A DNA stretch of 12,668 nucleotides. It comes from Clostridiaceae bacterium. Lineage in GTDB: Bacteria; Bacillota; Clostridia; Clostridiales; Clostridiaceae. The notes under the pieces were generated by a model. The model did not search any database and was not told where the DNA came from. It worked only from the letters and a program-made list of their open reading frames with translations. Location: positions 1-12,668 of the forward strand of contig DOKV01000150.1 in NCBI GenBank assembly GCA_003510765.1, in the 5' to 3' direction. Below, in pieces: positions 1-6,784 of this stretch. Numbering within the stretch: the stretch's first letter is position 1; each line of letters opens with the position of its first letter. Made by a program: the position numbers and the translations under genes.

Positions 1-375
1 CCCTCTTATGTCTTTTCCAGTCTGGAGTACTTAAAGAGTCTCCTGACACCTCTATCATTACTCTTCATGGGCAGCGTCATAGGGGATTTATCTTTGAAAA
101 ACGCAGGTAGTCCCGTGGTCACCTTCACCATCCTTCTCTTAAGATTTGTGGTATCGCCACTGGTATGTTTACTACTCCTAAAGATCTTTGCCATACCTCC
201 AGAACTGGGCAAAGTCTTCCTTGTATGTTCTGGATTGCCCGTCATGACCAACATCTCCATTGCCATTGGCCGTTACGGAGGAAACCCTTCCTATGCTTCC
301 TTTATGACGGCATTATCCACCGTGATTTTTATGTTCATCATCCCCTTTTACCTTCAGCTCATGACGTTCCTATAG
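1..375 (+). CDS. AEC-family (auxin efflux carrier-like) membrane transporter, C-terminal fragment
   Basis: The frame is open from base 1 to the TAG at 373-375, so the 5' part of the gene lies outside the window; 124 residues are visible. An internal ATG at 67 is not a credible start because the reading continues unbroken upstream with family-like sequence. The fragment is very hydrophobic, with about three to four membrane-spanning stretches. The pattern is that of the C-terminal half of AEC/Mem_trans permeases: PLSLLFMGSVIGDLSLK, then a helix rich in L and V, then SGLPVMTNISIAIGRYGG and a last helix before a very short tail. Members export or import small organic anions or auxin-like compounds across the cytoplasmic membrane; the substrate cannot be read from sequence. 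It is followed at once by a strong terminator, so it is not co-transcribed with the next gene. Family assignment is by recognition of pattern only. Confidence 0.8.
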   Translation, partial: PSYVFSSLEYLKSLLTPLSLLFMGSVIGDLSLKNAGSPVVTFTILLLRFVVSPLVCLLLLKIFAIPPELGKVFLVCSGLPVMTNISIAIGRYGGNPSYASFMTALSTVIFMFIIPFYLQLMTFL

Positions 376-381
376 TTTTTC

Positions 382-407
382 AGGATGAGGTTTCCTCATC
401 CTTTTTT
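382..407 (+). terminator. Rho-independent terminator of the transporter gene
   Basis: A perfect 9-bp stem, AGGATGAGG (382-390) with CCTCATCCT (394-402), a 3-base loop, and a T run at 402-407, starting seven bases after the transporter stop codon. Confidence 0.9.
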
Positions 408-439
408 GCTGCCCAGAAAAGAACGCTTATTCTTTTTTA

Positions 440-469
440 TTGCTTGAAAAAGAACATATGTGCTATAAT
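440..469 (+). promoter_or_regulatory. Promoter of the radical SAM operon
   Basis: A perfect TATAAT at 464-469 preceded by TGC, giving an extended -10 (TGnTATAAT). A weak -35, TTGCTT, lies at 440-445 with an 18-base spacer. Transcription would start near 476, leaving a leader of only about 18 bases before the ATG at 494. The ribosome binding site is AGGAGGG at 481-487. Confidence 0.75.
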
Positions 470-493
470 GAAGGAAAAACAGGAGGGAAGGCC

Positions 494-1846
494 ATGGATC
501 TTCTTGATAAAGTTCGCATTCTAGCAGATGCTGCCAAATATGATGTTTCGTGCTCCTCTAGCGGTAGTAATCGCAGCGCTGTAGCTGGTGGCGTTGGCAA
601 CACAGCTGCTGCAGGAATCTGTCATAGTTTCACTGCCGATGGCCGCTGTATTTCTTTGCTGAAAATTCTTATGACGAACTTCTGTATCTACGATTGTGTC
701 TATTGCCAAAATCGTGCCTCCAACGACGTGGAGAGAGCAGCTTTTGAACCAGAAGAACTCATTTCTTTGACCATGGGGTTTTATAGACGTAACTACATCG
801 AAGGTCTCTTTTTAAGCTCTGGGGTCATCCTCAGTCCAGACTATACCATGGAGCGCATGATCCGCATTGTGAAGATCCTTCGACAAAGAGAGCATTTCAA
901 TGGGTACATCCACATGAAACTCATTCCAGGGGCCAGTGCCCATCTTATTCATGAGGCAGGTCTCTATGCGGATCGCGTCAGTGTGAACATCGAACTACCA
1001 GAGGAAGAAAGCTACGCAAAGCTCACGCCGGAAAAAAGCAGAATTGACATTCTAAAACCCATGGGACAAGTGGCCAGTGGCATTCAAATGAACCAAGAAG
1101 AAAAGCACATGGTAAAGTACCAAAGGGATTTTGTACCTGCAGGACAAAGCACCCAACTCATCGTTGGCGCAACACCCTCCAGTGATGGAAAGATTCTAAA
1201 GCTTAGTCAACACCTCTACAACGACTATCACCTGAAAAGAGTCTATTATTCCGCCTACATCCCTGTGGTAACCCATGCCTTACTGCCCAAAGTCTCTAGG
1301 CCTCCCCTGCTCCGTGAGCATCGGATCTATCAAGCCGACTGGCTTCTTCGCTTCTATCATTTTTCTGCCCATGAGCTCTTAACAGAAGAGGAAAACTTTG
1401 ATGTGAATGTGGATCCCAAAACCCAATGGGCTTTGGCGCACATGGAGCTATTCCCTATGGAAATTAATAAGATCAGCTATGAAATGCTCCTGAGGATTCC
1501 AGGTATTGGCTTAACCTCTGCCAAGAGAATCCTTCGGGCCAGAAGACTCTCCCCCATCACCTATGAAGGATTGAAAAAGATTGGCTGTGTTCTTAGTCGC
1601 GCCAAACACTTCATCCTCATCTCCGGAAAGTATTATGGCAATTTCGCCATGAGACCAGAGTTCATTTATGAAGCCATCAGTGAGAAAAAAGACCAACTGC
1701 AGCTCAGTCTTTTTGGTGAAATAGATGAGGCCCTCGGCCTTCAGGAGCCCGAAGAGCAAAAGCGCTTAACGACTACACAAAATCTCCAAGCGCTCCTATT
1801 AGAGAAATCCATAATTAAAAGATCTCTAGGGAGGGGAGCCTTATGA
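494..1846 (+). CDS. Putative DNA modification/repair radical SAM protein (TIGR03916-like)
   Basis: A 450-residue protein. The ATG at 494 is chosen because AGGAGGG sits 6 bases upstream; the longer frame from TTG 440 starts inside the promoter. Seen: a cysteine-bearing N-terminus (C20, C43, C52), then the radical SAM cluster motif C64-x3-C68-x2-C71 in NFCIYDCVYCQNR, a radical SAM barrel over roughly the next 230 residues, and a helix-hairpin-helix near residues 332-346 (LLRIPGIGLTSAKRIL). Close to the C-terminus is QLSLF (403-407), a canonical sliding-clamp-binding sequence. Known of the family: a 4Fe-4S cluster cleaves S-adenosylmethionine to start radical chemistry, and these proteins occur next to a partner sometimes fused to a uracil-DNA-glycosylase-like domain, hence the predicted DNA role. 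The partner follows with a 4-base ATGA overlap. The chemical reaction is not known to me. Family call is confident, function is inferred. Confidence 0.88.
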   Translation: MDLLDKVRILADAAKYDVSCSSSGSNRSAVAGGVGNTAAAGICHSFTADGRCISLLKILMTNFCIYDCVYCQNRASNDVERAAFEPEELISLTMGFYRRNYIEGLFLSSGVILSPDYTMERMIRIVKILRQREHFNGYIHMKLIPGASAHLIHEAGLYADRVSVNIELPEEESYAKLTPEKSRIDILKPMGQVASGIQMNQEEKHMVKYQRDFVPAGQSTQLIVGATPSSDGKILKLSQHLYNDYHLKRVYYSAYIPVVTHALLPKVSRPPLLREHRIYQADWLLRFYHFSAHELLTEEENFDVNVDPKTQWALAHMELFPMEINKISYEMLLRIPGIGLTSAKRILRARRLSPITYEGLKKIGCVLSRAKHFILISGKYYGNFAMRPEFIYEAISEKKDQLQLSLFGEIDEALGLQEPEEQKRLTTTQNLQALLLEKSIIKRSLGRGAL

Positions 1847-2574
1847 ATGTGATGCTCTTTGATGGATCCATGGAAGAGTTTTTGATGGCTGTATTTCAAG
1901 TTTATGTGGAGAAAAAAGAGCCTCTGCTGTATCGTGAAGAAGACTTTATCCCTAATATGATCGATGTGGTGGAGCCACTCGTCTTCCAAGAAGAAGCTTT
2001 TTCTAGGGTTTCAAAGGCCATGAAAAGTAAATTTCCTAAGGAAGCATTAGACGTGTTAACCTATGGCTTAAATCACAGAGATCCTTTGGCCCCTACGCTG
2101 CTTCTAAAATATGTCATGGCTTGTTTTTCTCGTCCCACTTTTGCTTTTCAATACCAAGATGAGCTCATCATGCGGGTGACAAAACTATCTAGACAAGTTT
2201 CCTTGGAGAGCCATCGCTTCAAAGGCTTTGTCCGATTTCAAAAACTCCAGGAACTCTATTTCGCAAAAATTCAGCCGGACCATGACATATTACCCTTCAT
2301 TGCCGACCATTTCATGGATCGCTTCCAAGAGGAGTCTTTTGTAATTTATGATGAAAAAAGACAACAAGCCATTTTTTGTCAAGATCACCAGTGGGTCCTT
2401 AAGAGAGATTTAGCCCTGGACGAAAAACTCTTTCAAGAGGATTTACACAGCAAAGCCTGGTCCATGTACTTCACACATATCAGTATCGACTCCAGAGTGA
2501 ACCCTCGGGGACAAAAGAGATCCATGCCTACACGATACTGGCCAAACCTTCCCGAAACGAGAACACAACACTAA
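1843..2574 (+). CDS. TIGR03915-type putative DNA repair/metabolism protein (DUF4130-like), partner of the radical SAM protein
   Basis: A 243-residue soluble protein. Its ATG at 1843 overlaps the upstream TGA (ATGA), with purine-rich GGGAGGGGAG at 1829-1838 as ribosome binding site, so translation is coupled to the radical SAM gene and equal amounts are likely. Seen: no signal peptide or membrane segment; the family block SHRFKGFVRF (H124, R131, F132); PDHDIL at 145-150 followed by HFMDRF; and a C-terminal block NPRGQKRSMPTRYW ending in LPE. These match the small partner that in some genomes carries an extra uracil-DNA-glycosylase-like domain at its C-terminus. Here that domain is absent and the protein ends soon after LPE. 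A glycosylase or nucleic-acid-binding role is an inference from the fusions, not visible in residues here. No clear terminator directly follows; the next strong hairpin is at 2856. Confidence 0.82.
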   Translation: MNVMLFDGSMEEFLMAVFQVYVEKKEPLLYREEDFIPNMIDVVEPLVFQEEAFSRVSKAMKSKFPKEALDVLTYGLNHRDPLAPTLLLKYVMACFSRPTFAFQYQDELIMRVTKLSRQVSLESHRFKGFVRFQKLQELYFAKIQPDHDILPFIADHFMDRFQEESFVIYDEKRQQAIFCQDHQWVLKRDLALDEKLFQEDLHSKAWSMYFTHISIDSRVNPRGQKRSMPTRYWPNLPETRTQH

Positions 2575-2855
2575 AGAGCTCCTCTACTTCTAGTCTTGTT
2601 TCACAAATTAAACTTTTAGCCCCTCCATTTATTTTCATATTAATTTTAATTTAAATATATAATTATTAGAATCAGTTGCTAATATAACATATTTCGCATT
2701 GATTATACACAGGTGTACGTATAGTCAAACATTTTGTTCTAATAGGATTTGATTAACTCACTTAACTATCACCAGGCAGTACCTTAAACGATTAAGTAAA
2801 CTCTTCATGGATTGTGAAGCATATGCCAATCATTCAAGATCTTTTGAAGACACAG
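2575..2855. other. AT-rich non-coding gap with an imperfect dyad
   Basis: About 280 bases with no credible coding frame on either strand. The first part is very AT-rich (2635-2700). An imperfect dyad lies at 2701-2726: GATTATAC and GTATAGTC as outer arms with one mismatch, and TACAC/GTGTA inside them. It could be a protein-binding site or chance. I recognise no insertion-sequence ends, no tRNA and no known RNA family. The only short ATG frame (2807-2902) ends inside the downstream hairpin and gene. Confidence 0.5.
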
Positions 2856-2895
2856 AAATAGGCGGTATTAAGATTACTCTTAATACCGCCTATTT
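2856..2895. terminator. 18-bp perfect hairpin between convergent genes, probable bidirectional terminator
   Basis: Arms at 2856-2873 and 2878-2895 are exact reverse complements over 18 bases, with a 4-base loop (TTAC). The hairpin starts three bases after the minus-strand stop codon of the small ribbon-helix-helix gene. The arms begin and end in AAATA/TATTT, so each direction has only a short T stretch; termination is likely but the T run is weaker than at the other terminators in this window. Confidence 0.65.
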
Positions 2896-2898
2896 CCT

Positions 2899-3060
2899 TT
2901 AGTCTCTGTTGTTTTCGGTTCTTTTCTCTGAGCTCATCAGAAGGTTTAGGATGTAATTGTTCAATGAACGATTATCTCCTTTGGCCTCCGTGGTCAGCTC
3001 CTCTTTCAAGTCTTGTGGAAGAGTGAGCAGAATCCGAGTTTTATCTTTACCAACAGCCAT
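2899..3060 (-). CDS. Small ribbon-helix-helix (Arc/CopG-like) DNA-binding protein
   Basis: A 53-residue frame from ATG (3060-3058) to TAA (2901-2899), with ribosome binding site AGGGGTG (plus-strand 3068-3074) seven bases upstream. The sequence fits a ribbon-helix-helix fold: a strand TRILLTLP at residues 8-15, helix A from D17 to about G28, the turn NRS at 30-32, then helix B LNNYILNLL at 33-41 and a short charged tail. In this family two chains pair their strands to read the DNA major groove; such small proteins are usually repressors or antitoxins. No toxin-like partner gene is seen beside it. It lies 83 bases downstream of addA on the same strand, so read-through from addBA is possible, although TATAAT sequences just upstream suggest its own promoter. 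Fold call is fairly firm; target and role are unknown. Confidence 0.8.
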   Translation of the reverse strand: MAVGKDKTRILLTLPQDLKEELTTEAKGDNRSLNNYILNLLMSSEKRTENNRD

Positions 3061-3067
3061 ATAAAAA

Positions 3068-3109
3068 CACCCCTATCTTTATTGCGTGATAAATTATAAT
3101 AATATTATA
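3068..3109 (-). promoter_or_regulatory. Leader and possible -10 elements of the ribbon-helix-helix gene
   Basis: Reading the minus strand, TATAAT occurs twice (plus-strand 3104-3109 and 3093-3098) upstream of AGGGGTG (3068-3074). The whole 3061-3142 stretch is AT-rich and I see no good -35, so the promoter call is tentative. Confidence 0.4.
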
Positions 3110-3142
3110 ATACAAATTAAAAAAATATAAAAGAGAATGTTG

Positions 3143-6100
3143 CTAATTTATGAAGATTTCTTTTTCATTGGCTACAGAATATAGGTATTTCTCTTTTACA
3201 TTTAGACCAGTAATAGCTTTTAGTGCTTCTTCATAGTATCGAAGCTGCTCTTCATAGCGCTCTGTCAGCACCGTTGAAGCATCCTTCATGGACACACGAT
3301 CCGTCTTATAATCCACGATGATTAGGTCTTCTCCTTCTTGAAAGAAGCAGTCAATGACCCCAATGACCATGGCTTCGCTGTCTCCGAAATGCAGCAAGAA
3401 CTTCTTTTCTCGATGAAGCTGACCATTTTTTTCCGCTTCTTTCATGCGATGACCCAAAGGACTTTTAAGCAGTACATCGATCTCCTTAGGATTTATGCTC
3501 TGGAGCTCTTCCTTGGTCAGGAGTTCTCGATGAAGAAGACTGTGTAGATCCTCTTCTATTTCTTGTACATCCCCACTAAAGAGGCTGATATGCTGCATCA
3601 CCTTATGAAAAGCAGTGCCTCTTTCCGCAGCTTGAAGCCCTGTTTCTTTACTCAAGAACCTTGGCCTCTCTTTTGGTCTTTCCTTGATGAGAGGCTCTAG
3701 TTCTTCCGGATCCTCTCCCATGGCCCGTAATTTCTTGAGCTCTGTCACTGAAATCTTGGAACTCTTTTTGGTGGCCTCCTCATGATCATAGACATAGCCA
3801 AGGCGCTCTGAAATCATAAAAGAGGCCAAGGGATCTTTAACGTCTGTGAGAGTAAAGACCCCTTCTTTTGTCTCACCTTCCACCACGGCTTCTTTAAGTA
3901 CATCCAGCTTGGTCATTTTGTTTAACACCACCAACGTATCTTGTCCAAAACCATAGGGCATCTCATCGGTTCTATGCGCTGATAGACCATGATGTTTTAA
4001 GAACGCCGCCATGATCCAATCTAGATATCCCGAGGCCTTTTCTACCTTTACTGGTAAGAGGCCTTCCCCTTCTCCTGCAGAAAGCTCTGTCCACTTCTTA
4101 AAACTCTTCTCAAAGGATTTTACTTGCCCCGTTATGATGAGTTTTTCCTTGGCTCTAGTCAGTGCTACATAGAGAATACGCATCTCTTCTGAGAGGTTCT
4201 CCAAGGTCTTTCGCTCTTTGATGAGCTCTCTAAAGATGGTGGTATTTTTTAAATTTCTCCTAAGGTCAAAATAGGTGGGGCCAAAGCCCAAGTCTTCATG
4301 GAGAATCATGGTTTTACGAAGATCCATCTTGTTGAACCTCTTGGCCGTATTGACCAAAAGTACCACTGGAAACTCTAGACCTTTGGACTTATGGATGGAC
4401 ATGATCCGAACCAAGTTCTCATTCTCGCCAAGGATCTTTGCCGCACCAATATCTCCTGTGGTTTTTTTCAATCGATCAATGAATCGAATGAAGTTGAACA
4501 GCCCCTTGAGAGACGTCTCTTCAAATTGCTTGGCCCTTTGAAAGAGCACCTTCAAGTTGGCTTGACGCTCAAGGCCATCAGGCATGGCACTCACATAATC
4601 TAGATAGGACGTATCCGTATAAAGATACCAGATAAACTCATCTAAATTCATAAATCCTGACAGGTCTCTATAGACCTTCAGCTTCTCTAGAAAATATTGG
4701 ATTTTTCTTGAAAGGGCTATATTTTCCCAAGAGGTGGCCAAGAGATTCTGATAAAGATCTTCGTCTTCGGACTTTTTTCTAATCTCCACCAACTCCTCTT
4801 CGCTGAAGGCAAAGAGGGGACTTCGAAGTACCGCAAGGAGCGGCACATCTTGCAACGGATTGTCTATGATTTTTAATAGTGACATGACCGTGCGTATTTC
4901 GATGGTATCGAAGTATCCTGTGGAGTTATCACTATAGCAAGGGATCCCCGCTTCATGTAAAGCTTCTAAGTAGATGGGTGCAGGGCTAGATGTAGCACGC
5001 ATCAATATCACTATGTCACGGTAGGTCACAGGCCGATTTCCTTTGAGGCCTTTATCATACACCATGAATTCTTCATTGATGAGGTCCTTAATCCTCCCTG
5101 CCACCATCTTTGCTTCCACTTCCATGGCTTTGTAGGTGGAGGGATCTAAAGCCATCTCTCCTTCATCTCCCTCTTCCTCAGAGGTGGACTGTTCTTCCAT
5201 GAGAAGAATCTCCACAGGTTCTTTCTCCTCTCCTTCTTCCACATCATCGTAATAGGTTGCGCCATAAATCAACGCTTCCTCGTCTGTATAATCAAGTTCT
5301 CCTACCTCATCGCTCATAATCCCCTTAAAGAGAAAATTCACCGTATTGAGGATGTTTTCCTTGCTTCTGAAATTTTTATAAAGAAGGATTTTTTTGCCCA
5401 GTCCATTGCCGTCTTCGGTATAGCGCCGATATTTATCCATGAACAGGGCAGGTTTTGCCTGTCTAAATCGATAGATGCTTTGTTTCACGTCCCCCACCAT
5501 GAAGACATTTTGGTCCACCTCTTCTTTTCTCGAGACCATGGTGATGAGTACCTCTTGTACTTCATTGGAATCTTGATATTCATCCACAAGGACTTCTTCA
5601 AACTTTTCTTTGTAACCTCTAGCAATGGAGGATGGTACCATCTGTCCTTCTTTCTCCTCTGTGAGAATTCGCAAGGCGAGGTGTTCCAGATCAGAAAAGT
5701 CTAACAGGCTCTTTTCTCTTTTTCTTGATTCATAAGCGGCCATGAACGCACTGGTCAGTTCTTTGAGCATTTGCAAATGAGGATAAATCTCTTGAAGCAT
5801 GGTCAAATGATCCTCTTCAGAATCCTTGAAGTAATTTTCCTTCATCCCTTTGAAGGTTTCTTTCACATCTTCCCGAAGACCTTTGATGACTTCTGCTTGA
5901 TTTTTATCATGCCCCCGCTTGGCCGATTTCATCCTAGACCAACTCGTCTGCATAAGAAAGTCTCTCAGCTCATCAAAGGAACTATCTCTAGTCAAAAGCT
6001 CCACAAAAGAGTTTACGATTTGCTGGTCTTCCAAAAAGGTTTCCACATACCCTACAAAGGATGGATCTTCTTCACTGAGCTCTTTGGCTTTTGATAAAGA

Positions 6101-6784
6101 TCCCACCAAAGGGCGTACCCTAGAAAGAAGATCTTCTTTAAATGCACCCATCATAGGCAGGTCCATAAGTCCCTGGTCTTCTACACGAAAAAGGGCCACC
6201 TTTTCCTCCAACCACTTCAATGGCCAAGGATGACTCATGATGAACCGATGAAGATCCAGCACCAGATCGCCCAGAGCTTTGTCATCTTTTTTTCCACCAT
6301 AAGCATCCACCAAAGAAAGAAACTCTTTTGATCCTTCCTCATAAAAGGTCTCCAGCACTTCTTCCAGTGCTTCTTCTCTTAAAATTGCCCCTTCTGTATC
6401 ATCGGCGATGCGAAATCCTGGATCTAGCTGTATCTCATGGAAATGGCTACGTATCACTTCTAGGCAAAAGGAGTGGATGGTGGTGATGCTGCTGCGATTT
6501 AATAGGGTCAATTGCCTCTCTAGCTGTCGATTCTCCGGCTCCTTCTCCAAAGCTTCCACGATGGCTTCCCCAATGCGCTCACGCATTTCTGCGGCTGCGG
6601 CATTGGTAAAGGTCATCACCAATAAAGCATCAATGTCTACGCCATCTTTGGTGATCATTTGAATGATTCGCTCTACTAGGACAGCAGTTTTTCCAGATCC
6701 CGCTGCTGCGGATACCAGGAGGTTTACCCCTCGGGTATCTATAGCCAATCGCTGCTCTTTTGTCCACTGATTACTCAATTTCAC
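3143..6784 (-). CDS. addA: AddAB recombination helicase-nuclease, subunit AddA
   Basis: A 1213-residue protein, about the usual AddA length. It is the UvrD-type motor and one of two nucleases of AddAB, which unwinds and trims double-strand breaks and loads RecA after Chi recognition. Seen in order: Walker A AAAGSGKT (26-33, K32); FTNAAAAEMR from F59; the Walker B box DEYQD (401-405); GDVKQSIYRFRQ; SIHKSKGLEFP; LYVALTRAKEKL with R877; ERGTAFHKVMQH; and the C-terminal PD-(D/E)XK nuclease with D1145 in GVID and D1158/K1160 in VDYKTD, then QLRYY. All key residues are intact. The start is ambiguous: GTG at 6784 lies only three bases from AAAGGAG, while TTG at 6778 (MSNQWTKEQ) has a better nine-base spacing. 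Either start overlaps the addB stop (14 or 8 bases), so the two are translationally coupled. TAG stop at 3143-3145. Confidence 0.96.
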   Translation of the reverse strand: MKLSNQWTKEQRLAIDTRGVNLLVSAAAGSGKTAVLVERIIQMITKDGVDIDALLVMTFTNAAAAEMRERIGEAIVEALEKEPENRQLERQLTLLNRSSITTIHSFCLEVIRSHFHEIQLDPGFRIADDTEGAILREEALEEVLETFYEEGSKEFLSLVDAYGGKKDDKALGDLVLDLHRFIMSHPWPLKWLEEKVALFRVEDQGLMDLPMMGAFKEDLLSRVRPLVGSLSKAKELSEEDPSFVGYVETFLEDQQIVNSFVELLTRDSSFDELRDFLMQTSWSRMKSAKRGHDKNQAEVIKGLREDVKETFKGMKENYFKDSEEDHLTMLQEIYPHLQMLKELTSAFMAAYESRKREKSLLDFSDLEHLALRILTEEKEGQMVPSSIARGYKEKFEEVLVDEYQDSNEVQEVLITMVSRKEEVDQNVFMVGDVKQSIYRFRQAKPALFMDKYRRYTEDGNGLGKKILLYKNFRSKENILNTVNFLFKGIMSDEVGELDYTDEEALIYGATYYDDVEEGEEKEPVEILLMEEQSTSEEEGDEGEMALDPSTYKAMEVEAKMVAGRIKDLINEEFMVYDKGLKGNRPVTYRDIVILMRATSSPAPIYLEALHEAGIPCYSDNSTGYFDTIEIRTVMSLLKIIDNPLQDVPLLAVLRSPLFAFSEEELVEIRKKSEDEDLYQNLLATSWENIALSRKIQYFLEKLKVYRDLSGFMNLDEFIWYLYTDTSYLDYVSAMPDGLERQANLKVLFQRAKQFEETSLKGLFNFIRFIDRLKKTTGDIGAAKILGENENLVRIMSIHKSKGLEFPVVLLVNTAKRFNKMDLRKTMILHEDLGFGPTYFDLRRNLKNTTIFRELIKERKTLENLSEEMRILYVALTRAKEKLIITGQVKSFEKSFKKWTELSAGEGEGLLPVKVEKASGYLDWIMAAFLKHHGLSAHRTDEMPYGFGQDTLVVLNKMTKLDVLKEAVVEGETKEGVFTLTDVKDPLASFMISERLGYVYDHEEATKKSSKISVTELKKLRAMGEDPEELEPLIKERPKERPRFLSKETGLQAAERGTAFHKVMQHISLFSGDVQEIEEDLHSLLHRELLTKEELQSINPKEIDVLLKSPLGHRMKEAEKNGQLHREKKFLLHFGDSEAMVIGVIDCFFQEGEDLIIVDYKTDRVSMKDASTVLTERYEEQLRYYEEALKAITGLNVKEKYLYSVANEKEIFIN

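Noticed and set aside
440-493. A longer N-terminus of the radical SAM protein starting at TTG 440.
   Set aside because: This stretch contains the -35 and the extended -10 promoter elements and the ribosome binding site for ATG 494.
2807-2902. A 31-residue plus-strand frame beginning MDCEAYANHS.
   Set aside because: No ribosome binding site; it runs through the 18-bp hairpin into the stop of the opposite gene and resembles nothing I know.
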